The notes under the pieces: model-generated
What the model was told of the DNA's origin: nothing
Database searches by the model: none
Seen by the model: only the letters and a program-made list of their open reading frames with translations
Source: Takakia lepidozioides
Lineage: Eukaryota; Streptophyta; Takakiopsida; Takakiales; Takakiaceae
Assembly: GCA_030704615.1 (NCBI GenBank)
Contig: CM060732.1
Location: 74,629,053-74,693,052 of the forward strand
Length of the DNA stretch: 64,000 bases
Reading direction: 5' to 3'
Program-made: the position numbers and the translations under genes
Shown: in pieces, positions 1 through 11,690 of the stretch
Layout: each line of letters opens with the position of its first letter
Numbering within the stretch: position 1 is the first letter of the stretch

Positions 1-169
1 GGTCTACCTCCAACAGAGCCACCTGCACAGCCCACCATGACACAAGTGATGAGACAAACCAGTAGCTATTTTGTCATGCATATGCCCCAGACTGGTAGAT
101 GGAAGCTAAGCAGAAAATCAGTGAAGGCATAGACTTCAACAAAAGCAGTGAGACACAGCCAGGCAGCCC

Positions 170-3100
170 AAGATGTCCTGCCTTTTCTGGATCGCAATAT
201 TTGAAGGCATCAAAAATGAACTGTTCCAGTTTGATCCCGTTTGGCTTGTCTGGCAGTACTGGGTCCCAGTCCTCAGAGTCTTCCTTCAGGTGTGGTATGC
301 ACTTCAGAGCAGCATGGAACCCAAGTTCAAGCTGGGGATCAGCCACCCTCTTCAAATACTCCAGTGAGAACATATTGATGCAAATGTGACCTGCTCGGAA
401 AAGCAGGTGCCCATTTGTTGCGTCTCTTGCTGTCCGCAACATGTCAGACATCTCACTGTACTCCAAAACCCCGTAATGCTGAGAATTTGCAAACCTTGTG
501 CTGCTTCCAAGAGTGTCAGTTTTATCAACTTCAGGTTCAATGCCATTGGCATTAGATTCTGCTTCGAAAGAACTACTCGTGTCCGAAGTCTTTCCTTGAA
601 GGCAAACAACGCCAACAGACTCCTCTGGATACAGCTTAGTGACTACCTTTACACCCACCTCTGCTTTGTGCTCGTGTGAGAACCCAAAAAATACAGGATC
701 TGCAACTCTAACCAGAGCATTATCCACAGCATACACCTGCATAAAGTACCCAGGTCTTAGTTGTCTTAGTCCACAGAAAACAGAAACCAGAAAAAGAACA
801 ATATAGGTGAACGGGAGAGAGAATGTAGTCCAAACCTGCACATATTGCACCCCTCGGTCGGAAAGCTTTTCCAGCAGTCCTTGAGCACGCAAGGCCGAGA
901 AAACACCACCATTGCCAGAAGGTGCTAAGGCAACCTTCCAGGGTGTTTCCATGAGGATGGCATGACCTCCATCTTTACCGACACAAGGTAGACTGTCTTG
1001 TTTCAAAAACCATACCTGCCCCATCCCACCAAACCCTCCATTCTCAACATTACTTGCTCATTTACTGGTCCCCTTTCATGCTGCCTCACTGTCTCTCTGT
1101 TTATCTCTTCCCTTTACCTGACATAACGGAAGCAAGATTGACTGAAACAGATGAGAGATAAACCTGCGTCTTGTCAAGCCCAAAGAAACCTTTCTCTTCA
1201 AAGAACGTGCGAGTCTGTACATCAGTGGCGTCGCTGGTCAAGATGAGCCATGGAATCTGAGGCATCACCCCCGAGCCAGCCATCTGGACACGTGCACATC
1301 ACTGCCGCCAGATCATTATCTGAGAAAGTAAATCACGTAATTATTGTAATACAATGTGACTGGATGGTGACTAGCTTAAACTCAATCTCGACTACAGATT
1401 ACTGCATCAAACCAGTGAACAAGAAAAAGCAAGGAACAGATAATGTGGATGGTTGGGCAATGTGAAAGAAGGGCACCCTGCAAGGACGTGCTTACTGAGG
1501 CAGCAAGCTCATTTATGGAAACCATTGGACACTACGGAGCATACATTGAGTCAGTATGCTATGATAAAACAGCACTCCGCCATAAGCTGGACACCTACCG
1601 AGGCAGCAAGCTCTTGCACAAGAAGCAATCGCTCAGCCTGTAGCTGAAATAGCGACTTGGGCTGTGGGAGGTCTAATTGCAGCATTCCTTTCACCACCCC
1701 TCCCAGTCTTGTGCTTTGGCCCCCGGCCAATACTACCACTGCCACTTTTCCATCTGCCACAAGCTGAAGCCCTTTCGACCACCAGCGGGCAGAGTTTCGG
1801 TCTCCAGTGGCTTTACTATTCTCAGAAAGCTCTTCCCCATCAGGATTGACCAACCAGTCTTCAAAAGACTCCCAGTGTGCACAAGGGAATAGAGGGGGTG
1901 GCTCTGGCTGCATCTCTGGGCTGAGTCATTTGACATGCATCAATCTGGATACGTTAAAATTTGGATGATAATGGAGATATAATAACTATCTCAGTCAATA
2001 TCTTACCAAACAGCTGAAGACTGAACTGAAAGAGGATCACGGATGTCTTCTTGCAGATGCAAATAAGTCTATCAAACAAAGTCCATGCAAGGTCGTGAAA
2101 AAGAGAAATGAGTCTTAAAGGTGCAGCAGTAGCTGGTCTTCAGATAGAACCGTAGATCTCTCTCTCTCTCTCTCTCTCTTACCTGGGCGTTGAGTTTTCC
2201 TCCAATTGTAATTGGGATGCACATATCCGGAAAGTTGTTCAAACTGGCAAGGGCAAAGCTCTGGGGCTCACTAAATTTTTCCACTGCAGAGGGGTCAACT
2301 CTGAGGTTAAGAAAACCATGCTTTGTCGCGTTATTAGACCTGCCTTGGAGTACGGATCTGCTATATGGGTTGATAACTCCAACCAGGCTAAGTCTCTAGA
2401 ATCCATTCAAGTGGGGGTGCTTAAGGAGTGTATGTCAGCATGCTCCAAAACAGCCAATGTGGCTGTTCGGGGTGAGTTTGGCATTCCGTCCTTAAGCTCC
2501 CGACGAGATGAATTCAAGGTCAGATGGTGGGGTCAGCTGCAACATATGCCCAACACCAGATATCCTAAGTTAATCGACTCTATATCTTGGAAACAGGACC
2601 GCCCTGTCAAACAGGCTAAGTCCTGGCAGAAGAGAGTAGAAGAGATTCTCAAGGACCTGGACCTGGATCCGCAAGCCTTGACCCTGCTGGATAAATCTGA
2701 CTTAGAGGCTGTAGTGTCCTCAGCCATGTCTGTTGCCATGAGATTGTCTGATGAAAATGAAGTTAGGCAGAAAACTTCCCTGAACTTGTTTCCAGTTAGT
2801 GACATGGGGGAGGACATCTTGGATGACCTCAATAGTCTACCCACTCTCGGCACTAGACTGAAATTTAAACTCAGGGCAGGAAGCCTACCTTTGAACAGCA
2901 AACAGAAGCAGAGAGGAAAGGGAGAGTGCAATTGCCCGCTGTGTGGGCAATCTGAAGACAGTATTCACTTTCTGATACACTGTCCGGGGTTCTCTCACCA
3001 AAGAGACGCTCTCTTCAACTCTATCAAGGGAATTGTGCCTGTTCCCCTGTTTAACAATTTTGAAAGTCTCGAGGCTGAGCCAAAAGCCCAGGCCCTCCTG

Positions 3101-3317
3101 AGGCCTAGTTTTTGGGCAAATCACACACAGCAGATTGATGCTTGTGTGAAGGGATTTCTAGAGGATATCTGGAAAACCCGGATTAATTCTATATATGATG
3201 GTAAGTCACACTACCAACGTCAGCCCCTGACAGAGGTAGGTTCTGTCCCTTTTGTTCCTGCTCAAACTGGGCGCGGGGTCAATGGCCACAAGGCTACGGC
3301 AAACAACGTCTTATGAG

Positions 3318-3349
<32 letters not shown>

Positions 3350-6300
3350 GTTCTGCCCAAACTGGGTGCGGGGTCTATGGCCACAAGGCTACGGCAAACA
3401 ACATCTTATAAGTACATCACACACACACACACAAGATGAGTCTCAAAGTGCTAAGGCATATGACACATGTAGGCAGGATAGCAATTACAGTTTCGCTACC
3501 AACTGTGAAAAGACATGCATGCTTACCTCCCTTGTGATTTTGGAGTACTCAGAGAATCATCCAAGGCACGTTGGAAGACAGAAAAATCAATGCCTAACAG
3601 CTGCTGCATAAGGGCCTGACGCTGCGATGCTTCTCCTGTGGAGAGTCCACCCAGCACATGTGTCTGCCCAGATGCTGTCAACCGCTTTCTTATACCTGCA
3701 ACCCTTGCCTTTGTCTTCCGCTCCTGCTCAACAAATATCACTTTAATTATAGCACCGACTACCACAGAATGATTGGGTTTGTGTGCAAAATCATATGCCG
3801 CTGGGGCGTCTATACTGTGGATGATGCCACCAGCTGAGTGTGACGCCATGCTTTTGCACGAGTCCATGCAAGGGGCAGGCACAAGAGACCATGTATTGAT
3901 TGGTATTATGTGCTCTTGCACTTCCTCACAGCTCTACACTATACAACAAGCCTATCATGCCATGCTCCACCGAACATTAGAGCATCATATCCATGCAGAC
4001 ACCAGCAGTGACTATCGAAAGGTGGGTGATGCTACAGTGCAGGTTCCCTGGAGGGAGAGAGGAAGGCAAGGGAGGCAGATATGGAAATAAGCAGAGATGT
4101 ACTAATATGGTTCGTCAAAAGCTGACAGGCTATAGGTTTTGAGGGGGAACCAGAAAGCAGTTACAGACTGCATCCTGTGATGTGTAAGAGAGAGAGAGTT
4201 CATAACATCCACAAAAGACGAGAAAGAACAAGGCTAGGGCAAACAACGTACCTTGACAGAGACAATTAGTTCGGGCTTTCCAGATATCCTCTAGAAAGCC
4301 CTTTACACAAAGCATCAACTTGCTGTGTGTGAGCTGCCCAGCAATTAGACCCCAACAGGGCCAGGGCTTTAGGCTCAGCCTCAAGATTTTGAAAGTTGGT
4401 GAACAGAGGTGCAGGGACAATGTGCTTGATTGTCCTGAAGAGGGTCACTTCCTCGACAATGTATCAGATTTTTCTACTGTGTCCTTCCATTCTTTAGAAG
4501 GCCCCTCACTATTCGAGTTAGATTCGCGGTCAAGAAGATACCTCGTCAAAACCTTTGAAGTCCCCAATATACCCTTATTATTCCTTAAAGCCTGTACTTT
4601 CTGGCCATTTTCGGCTTGTACAATCCAAGAACTTGGTTCTGACAGATCTCAGCCGGAAGCACCTAAGCTCTACTGGGAGCACCTTTTCACATCCTCAGTG
4701 TGGAAGCTCCCCAAACACCTACCAGAAAATAGCCTTTCATCGCATACATTATCTTTATATTGGGTTAACGAGTGGTGTAGTGTGTACGTGTTGGAAGAGG
4801 CGCTATGGAATCCATTCCACTGAAGAACTCGGACACACAGGGGATCTCTAGGGCCTTGGTTGCCATGCAGTGCAATCCCCAGTTCTCTAGGACAAAACTT
4901 AGCAACCACTGGTCAAGATACAGTCTTGCTGGTGGTAGACTGCTGTGGTACCTCAGACGAGGAGTTCATGAAATGGAAAGGAGCCAACCTGCTTCTGCAC
5001 CTCTTTCCTGGAGAGCCCTTCCTTTGGCACATTGAGCTCCAACAGTCCCTCTGGTGGCGTTATCTCCACCAACCTTGCTTCTTTGTTGACCACTGGCACT
5101 ATCTCTTTCACAAAAGGAATCCAGATTCGGACATCATCGCTGTGCCCCTTAGAGCTACTGTTTGATGTCAGGCGTACCCGTAGGAGGTCACTGGCCCCAC
5201 TGCTATGCACATCGACTATCGTGCCTATCTCTTTCCCGGATTCCTGCCAAAGCCATAACCCCATGTGTATTGATATGCTAAGATAAACTTCAGCTCAAGA
5301 TGCTAGTACAAAATGCAAATCCATGATTGCCTCAAATCTGGTACAGGGATTGAAGCACTGTAGAATACTAACCTGGATGATAACAGACATCCCCACAAGG
5401 TCAGGAATGTAAAATTCCTCTCCATCATCCTGCAATGGTGGCCTCTCCTTGGCACTCACTAGCATTGTACCCCCCAGCAAATGACTAGCCTGCTCCATTC
5501 ACACCATGCCCAACAACGACTTATTCAAACAAAAAGCAACAAGGCACGTACAGAAACATAATGAGAAAAAGGAGAATGAACTTATGGGACAGTAATGCAC
5601 AACAACAGAGAAAGAGAGATAGCTGACATAACCTCTTTGGCTGAGACCCCAAACTTGACTCGCAGAGGGTTAGTATTTCACAGGAACGATGCCGTTAAAT
5701 GCATGTGACAACCAAAGTCTGTCAACCCCCATTCCTGTCCTGTCTGAGCCCCTTCTGTTCTGTCCAAACCAGGCACTAGTTCTATGGTCACACAGTATGC
5801 ATCTCTCCTGCAGACTCTACCAAACAAACCTGGCAAAAAATTGCCTAAAAGCAACTGTGAAATTGGGATCACCTCCTCTGGTGTAGCAAAGCCCTCCAGT
5901 GTGACAAGCCAAGATGGCTGCTTGCCAGGTCCTTCACGGCCCTTCACAAGCTCCACGCGCTGCATGGAGGTCTTGCCCATGACAACTCTGCGAACCCATC
6001 GCACTCCTGGCTGAATACCCCACCCCACCACATGGAGATCCCAACATTAAGAAAATCTGTACACTATTTTGAGAATCAGAAAGTTCTCTGGTTCTATCAG
6101 AAATAGCAAAGAGTGTTTATGTTGAGATCTACAATTATTCACCAAGGAGAAACACTTTTTGCACAAGATGCAGGGCAAGTATCCAGCTTGACATATTCAG
6201 CAAAAGTTCAAACCTTTTCAAAGCGTTCCTCAGGAAAATCAGTAAGCGATCGCACCCGCACTTCACCATGGACACCATGTGTTTCAGCAATAATACCCAC

Positions 6301-7395
6301 TTCAACAAACTCAAGAGCATCCACATCCTCACCTGAAACACCAGACCCCTTGCCTACAGAACACATTAACAGTGAATAGCACCTTCAAGAGCAGACATAT
6401 TGTTTGCCTAAACAAGACATTTGTTTTGTTCTTTCCAGATAGCTATACATCAAAACCATAGCTGGGGCAGAACACTAAGAGTTTAAAAACAGATACAAGA
6501 AGTTCACCTGCATCCAAGCCTTCCTCCTCTTCTGCCACCAGTGCCGAACCTCCTGCCCACAGTAACATGCTTTATAATCACATCTTCTGCAGGAAAGGTT
6601 GGCTGAATACAAACAGATGACAAATCTCCGAGGAAAGGCTCTCTGAGGCGCATCTGTAACAATCTTCGTAACCCCAAACACCAAAGAGCACATAAAGGTT
6701 GATGTCTCCAAAGTGTGCCTTTACTGTGGTTCAGGGTTCAGGGTTTAAGGGGTGGACTTCGAGGCTTTGCGTTTAAGCATTGCACTGTGAGAGCTGAATG
6801 TAAGAAGTTTCATGGAAATTAAATAACTTCAAACATCTTCCTATGAGACTCAGTCCAAAGAATGAAGGGTTGGTTGTTGAGAGTGAACTAATATACAAAA
6901 ATTCGTGGAGACGAAGGAAAAAGATACAGGATGCAGGGGTCTTTCTACATTCTCCGGCCAACCCCTTTTTCAGAAAGCAGATCAATGCAGAATATTGCAG
7001 AGATGACCGAACAGAATGAGAAACGCTTAAAACCCAATGCATCAAAATCCAGCCATGGACACAGCTGTCAGGATGAGGCAGCGAGAACAGGCAAGAAGAG
7101 AATTACCAGAAGACGACCGACAGGTGGTAGGGGCTAACCCTCTCCTTTCAGACCCCCCATGGAAGCCCTCTGTCCGGAAAAGTAGCATGCTGTTTTTTTG
7201 CTTGTGCGTGCATGTCTCGAGCGACCGACTGCATCTCAATTCCTTCTGGGGATTCTTTCTCAAAAGAAAGGATAGGTCCCTGTATACTAAGGAGCTTTCA
7301 CCGACACAACTGCGAGAGCTCCGGATACAGGTGGACTGGGATGGGGAAAGAGAACACGAAGAGGTTGAACTGATAGAAAAAAACGAGGTCTGCAT
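170..7395 (-). CDS. RimM-UDP-sugar/UDP-GlcNAc pyrophosphorylase fusion gene, C-terminus off window
   Basis: Minus-strand spliced gene. Exons placed by GT-AG sites and phase: 6552-6508, 6353-6214, 6010-5873, 5489-5373, 5243-4989, 3723-3527, 1920-1599, 1283-1164, 1015-836, and 736 to about 170. Exons 6353-4989 encode a RimM domain (30S ribosome maturation factor): an N-terminal beta-barrel with GIIAETHGVHGEVRV, then a PRC barrel with EEFYIPDLVGM and a hydrophobic IPFVKEIVPVV strand. Exons 3723-170 encode a UDPGP-type pyrophosphorylase: LAGGQSTRLGG nucleotide loop, KSLFQLQAERL, IPWLILTS and GNGGVFSAL. The RimM-to-UAP junction falls between KEVQKQ and ERKTKAR in phase. A Ser-rich N-terminus from the ATG at 7395 looks like a plastid transit peptide, but its splice to exon 6552 is unresolved. 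The fusion matches the known plant RimM-family protein of Arabidopsis (family knowledge). The last exon's donor is not clear. Confidence 0.85.
2190..3316 (+). mobile_element. LINE 3' fragment (end of reverse transcriptase ORF) in intron of RimM-UAP gene
   Basis: An open frame from about 2193 (formal ORF start 2318) to the stop at 3316 encodes the C-terminal part of a non-LTR retrotransposon ORF2. It has the post-RT segment RPALEYGSAIWV, a SLESIQ...LK stretch, RRDEFKVRWWGQL and a terminal zinc-like CPLCGQSEDSIHFLIHCPG. The RT core is missing, so this is a 5'-truncated copy. It lies antisense to the host gene, between the exons at 1920 and 3527. The frame is intact for over 330 codons, which suggests a fairly recent insertion. 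Confidence 0.8.
3325..3435 (+). repeat. Microsatellites and duplicated LINE tail
   Basis: A (TC)n run at about 3325-3349 follows the LINE end. A second copy of the LINE tail then follows (the motif CCACAAGGCTACGGCAAACA occurs at about 3286 and again at 3380), and then (AC)n at about 3418-3434. This looks like a tail duplication or slippage product at the LINE insertion boundary. Confidence 0.7.
4130..4450 (-). mobile_element. Second LINE 3' fragment, inverted relative to the first
   Basis: On the minus strand, 4448-4266 encodes a peptide with LFTNFQNLEAEPKALALL that closely matches the end of the LINE fragment at 2190-3316 (LFNNFESLEAEPKAQALL), followed by a frame change. It is a short, decayed copy in the intron between exons 4989 and 3723. 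The two LINE pieces are inverted with respect to each other. Confidence 0.7.
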
Positions 7396-7523
7396 GGTGT
7401 GCAGCAATTGTAAAAATGTCTGTCTGTCTGTCTGTCTCTCTCCCTCTCTATCAATCTATCTAAGTGGTGTCTTCTCTTCCCCACAGCGCACTGGCTAACA
7501 GAGGCTAAGCTCTGTTCCTTCAA

Positions 7524-8560
7524 ATCAAAAAGCTCCGTTTGTATTTGTATTTGAATAATACTGTATGCCGTTAGATTTTTAAAACAGATTACTCCTTATT
7601 TGAGCGTTGGTTGAAAACAGATCCAACGGCCCACCTAGATCTCATTAGCTTATGGCTCAAATTCAATATCTCTTTTGAAATTTGAATTCTAACGGTATAC
7701 TGTGTAATTCAAATACAAACACAACAAACGGTACTTTCTTTTTCCCTCTCTTATTTTGCTCTTTTTAAAGTGAAACATTCTTCACAAATTAGGCCCCTGA
7801 ATTACAGTGAGAGGACAAAAGAACATTTTTCAAAGTAGCCATGCGCCACCACCCAAAGGAGACATTGCCACACACTATTAAATTTTTTATTTTTTTTATT
7901 TTTTAAAAGGTGGCAGCCAGAATCACCTGGTGGGCATTGCACTATCCAACTCCGATATCGACTGTAGGTTTTATTTTGATTATATTATAAATTTGCTTAT
8001 TATTCAAAGTCCTACTAGCTGGTATGTCTAAATATTTAAAAAAATGAAATAATATTATTCACTCATAGATTTTTTAAGTCTTAATTTTATTAAAATAAAT
8101 TTATTATAAATTGATGAATTTAAATAATTATTATGAATAAATGTTTCTTCTTGCTTTTAAATCTTCCAATGACAATCAAATTGAAGCTGGTTTCTGTGGA
8201 ATTTGGTGGCAATAAGAGCCACAAGTAGACTTTTAAACATGTATAAGGTAATAATAATTGAAACACAACATATTTAAATGAAATGCATTAATTGATACAA
8301 CTTTTTTTTTTAATAATGCGTTGATTAATACAATATATCTCAAGGAAAAAATGCATATCTTTGGTTTAAAGTCAAACTACACCTGGAGCATTTAGGTGTT
8401 AACCGAAACTTTAATCGCTGGTCTCAGCTAAGTAGCCACCCAAAAAAATCAAGAAACAAGACAAATTTTCTCCTATAAAAGGAAAGATAAACATGTCTAT
8501 CGATTGAAGAAAAACCCTATATGGATTAAAGCAGACAGCCAGATCATATCAAATTCCAGT
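7524..8560. other. AT-rich region without recognisable gene
   Basis: About 1 kb of AT-rich DNA with homopolymer runs. An approximate inverted repeat with stems near 7535-7590 and 7670-7720 (related forms of CAAATACAAAC and TTTGTATTTG) could be the ends of a small MITE-like element. No coding signal was seen. It lies upstream of the RimM-UAP gene and may contain its promoter. Confidence 0.4.
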
Positions 8561-9238
8561 CATTCCTCCAGCGATACGATTTGGTTGTGCGTGATGCTGA
8601 TCCTTGCGTGTACCTTAGTAGTGACAAAGTGAAAACCTTTGCTGGTATTTTTATGGATGATGGAATATCATGCTCCACAAACCTGCCCAAACTAGAAGAC
8701 ATGCTTCACCTTGATATTATCTTCAAGATTGTCAGAAGCGATATCGGCTATTTTGTTGGATTTGAGATGCTCAACAATCGTCTCAACCGTAGTACTTTTG
8801 TGTCTCAGAAGAGATATATCTCGGAAATCTTTCGCATGTTCGAGCTTCAAGATATCAATCTTGTTTGTATACCGGCAGACCCGAATGTTCAACTGAGTCG
8901 CACTCCTGATAACTCAGAGGATGCAGCATTCGTTGAAATGCCTTACCAGGAGGCAGTATGATGCTTAAAGTTTGTATCATTATTATCACGACCTGACATC
9001 ACATATGCCGTGAATGTTGTCGCTAAATACAACGAAGTACGAAGGAAGATACATTGGACTGTTGTAAAGAGGATATTGAAATACCTCAAACGAACCACTA
9101 GATATATTGGAATTCAGTATGGAGGTCTTCTTTCAAGTATCACTCTACAAGGTTTTTGTGACGCTGATTATGCCGGGGATCTTGACACAACAGACGGTCT
9201 CGAACTGGTCATGTTTTTCTGCTAGCCAATGCTGCAAT

Positions 9239-10395
9239 CACTACAGGCAAAGGGGGGGGGGGGGGTTTCCACGCCGGGCCACGCCGCACCCACGTTGTGG
9301 CGTCGTAAAACAGCCCTTTTCGGGGAGGGGGGGAGAACCAAATTTGCAACGTCCGGGCGTCGCAAACCCGTCGCAAGGGCGTCGCCAAAAAAACGTCGCA
9401 AAATTACGACCAATGGGGGTCGCAAAAAGGCGAAACCACAATTTGCGACGTCGACGCGATTTACGACGTCCAGGCGTAAAAATAAAAATAAAAATACAAA
9501 AAACCTACTCTGCATTGCAGAATTAGCACCGTCCGGGGGTCGCAAAGTGCGACGCCCGGACGTCACAATTCAAGGGGGTACATTTGAATTTAGGCGGGAA
9601 AATTTGAATTTCAAAAACGACTCCGGCGTTGACCATTGACTCCGGTTCTGTCTAATGGCGATATGTTCATTATTCTACATATATCATGCAATGCATACTT
9701 GAACCTAAGACCTCCACGTTATAACATTTCTAAGACACTATAGACTAACCAACACACCTACGCTACATCTATGTATCGCAAAAGCAATCTAAATATATAT
9801 ATATATATACATATACATATGAAGATTTCCTTCAAGTTCCTTCTAAGGGGGTGTCCCTCTTGTGACGCCTGGGAGTTACAACCTCTACAATCTTAGTGCC
9901 CAACCCCAACGTCGTCGCCCCACCGCCAGGCGCCCCAAGTGACGTCCTTGTGATGACCTAAGTTGACTACAACACCATTGCGACCCCCTGGCGTCGCAGC
10001 GTTGGTCGTCCCAGCACGGGGCACCCCCAGCGACGCTTTTGTGAAGTTGAGGGCCGCAAAGCCAAAAAAAAACAAAAAACAAACTCTCATTGTGGTGATG
10101 CTGTTGCGATGCCCTGGCGTCGCAAAGACGCTGGGGCGCCCTCAGTGACGCTTTTGTGACGCCGGGGCGTCGCAAGAAAAAAATCTGTCGCAGCAAGGGC
10201 CATATTTCCCCCTTCATGCCACCTTGCGACGGTTGGGCGTTGCAATGGTGTCGCACCGGGGGATTGCGACGCTGGGGCGTCACAAAAAATTGTCGCGGGC
10301 TCGGTGTCGCAGGCTCAGCGCCGCGCGGGGCGTGGGGGCGCGGTTGGCGTCACAAACAACCCCCCCCCCCCCCCCCCCCCCCATTTGTTGTAGTT
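9239..10395. mobile_element. CACTA-1: 1,157-bp non-autonomous CACTA-type element, TSD AAT
   Basis: The left end is CACTACAGGCAAAGGGGGGG and the right end, read inward, is AACTACAACAAATGGGGGGG, giving TIRs that run into long G/C homopolymers. A 3-bp duplication AAT flanks it (9236-9238 and 10396-10398), as expected for CACTA transposons. Both arms are packed with short subterminal repeats around GGGCGTCGCAA, often as imperfect palindromes of the form TTGCGACGCC...GGCGTCGCAA. It has no transposase coding, so it would have to be mobilised in trans. The central part is AT-rich and contains a tRNA-like stretch. Confidence 0.85.
9699..9773 (-). repeat. tRNA-like segment inside CACTA-1 (shared with 12,572)
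   Basis: On the minus strand this reads like tRNA promoter boxes: an A-box-like GTTGGTTAGT...AGTG and a B-box-like GAGGTCTTAGGTTCAAGT, about 45 bp apart. A closely similar stretch lies at 12,572-12,641 inside the left arm of CACTA-2. It could be a tRNA-derived SINE fragment or a conserved internal block of the element family. Confidence 0.45.
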
Positions 10396-10790
10396 AATAG
10401 CTTGGAACGACATAGGACAAAAATGTAAATCAATTTCTACCCCAGAAGCCGAATACATTGCAGCTTATGGTGCAACAAATGAAACCATCTAGCTAAGGAT
10501 CAGGCTTGCAAGCATAGGTTACTCACAGGAGCATGCAACTGAGCTCACGTGTGATAACCAAAATGCTATCAAATTGGTGAAGAACCCAGAATCTCATCAT
10601 AGAACCAAGCATGTCGATACCCAATACCATTATGTACGCGACAAATATCTAGAGAATCAAATTCAATACTTTCAAAATGTTCATATTGGTGAACAGATTG
10701 CATAATATATCTTCACTAAGGCTCTGCCCAAGGATCGTTCCACCAAGCTTGCGGTCATAACTTCTAAGAGTCATCAACACTCTAGAATAA

Positions 10791-11109
10791 CTTGCAAATC
10801 ATGCATCATGTGGCGTAATCAGTATAGTAATAGATTAAGTGAACGAGTAGTTACTATATACATTAGGCTATTGTTCACAAGAGGGTTTCTGCATAGACGT
10901 TGTAGAACATTCACCAGAGTTTGTTATTTTGAACAGGCAGCTAGCGTATGGTTTGTATTCTGGACACTGTTACTCTACTTGGTTTATCACTTTTGCATCT
11001 TAGGATACAAAGACGTATGTATAATAAGTACTCGTGTAATGGTTGTCTAGTGATCATTGATGATAGCAGTAAACAAATGATCGAACATTGAGGAACTGTG
11101 TACATGCAT
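10791..11109. other. No feature recognised
   Basis: About 320 bp between the copia relic and the LINE endonuclease relic. An 80-codon open frame at 10808-11050 has no recognisable domain. It may be the 3' non-coding end of the copia relic, but no LTR pair was found. Confidence 0.3.
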
Positions 11110-11690
11110 GAGTTATTCCTTGTTTCGTTCTAGAGCTTCAACAATTCTCAAATGAGGAGGAGATCTATTACTCGACCAAGTAAAATGTAGATCGTTCTCA
11201 GAAAGGGAAGAGATATCAATGAGCCCGATAGAAAAACATATAACATCCCATGATTCATGTTCCTGAACAGAGAAGCCATGCTCAGCAAGACAAGATCTAT
11301 CATTGGGATTTTCAACCATGTTGAAATCGCCCCCAAGGATTCAGTGATCCGCATCTTGAGCCAAGAGGAGTTTAGATTTGAGAAGGTCCCAAACTTCTAT
11401 CCTTTCACTAGATAGATTAGGGGCATACATGTTGACAAGACCAATGGATCCAAACTGGACACGACCTTGGCACCAGGTTTCGACCATAGAGATGGAATTA
11501 ACAAGCGAGGGAAAACAAAGAATAGCGCCGATGTTGCCACGAGCCCCGAAAAGTATTGATCTGTTCCAGCAAGACTCATTTAATTTATGCTCTTGAAGTA
11601 AAAGGATGGAACGATGGTTTAAAGAATGAGAAGCCCATGCTCTGATTCTAGAACGCTTTAGAGTCGTGGCATATAATTAACCGATGCCAC
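11110..11690 (-). pseudogene. LINE AP-endonuclease relic
   Basis: Read on the minus strand through several frame changes, this encodes the apurinic/apyrimidinic endonuclease domain of a plant LINE ORF2: a LLQEHKL strand, GNIGAILCFPSLV, the GGDFNMVE catalytic-site strand, and W..ICFSIGLIDI...FTWSSNR. In-frame stops are present, so it is not functional. Upstream minus-strand sequence (11,700-12,120) may be decayed ORF1, but I cannot support that firmly. Its 5' part may be interrupted by the CACTA-2 left end at 12,123. Confidence 0.65.

Larger units (their letters stand above)
8575..10790 (+). pseudogene. Ty1/copia polymerase relic (RT end and RNase H), split by a DNA transposon
   Basis: 8581-8958 encodes the reverse transcriptase C-terminal part (FMDDGISC for the usual YVDDxxxx motif, then YFVGFEM and FVSQKRYI). 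About 9010-9238 continues with the RNase H start (RILKYLKRTTRYI, GFCDADYAGDLD). 10399-10740 resumes with TPEAEYIAA, the CDNQNAIKL motif and HHRTKHVDTQYHYVRD, which end copia pol. Stops and frameshifts make it a pseudogene. The CACTA-type insert at 9239-10395 interrupts RNase H, and the reading frame is continuous across the insertion site once the insert and one AAT are ignored. No LTRs were recognised. Confidence 0.85.

Noticed and set aside
2072-2284. Minus-strand frame with NNFPDMCIPITIGGKLNAQ and a good GTAAGA donor, at first taken for a RimM-UAP exon
   Set aside because: It is antisense to the start of the LINE fragment, whose plus-strand reading (AHIRKVVQTGKGKALGL) is the real coding signal.
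4670-4909. Minus-strand frame with VAKFCPRELGIALHGNQGPRD as a possible extra exon of the RimM-UAP gene
   Set aside because: Exons 5243-4989 and 3723-3527 already join in phase at the expected family junction, so no exon is needed here.
9222-9639. Several long overlapping frames in all directions in CACTA-1
   Set aside because: They are produced by GC-rich repeats with few stops (GGGCGTCGCAA units), show no domain and have extreme composition.
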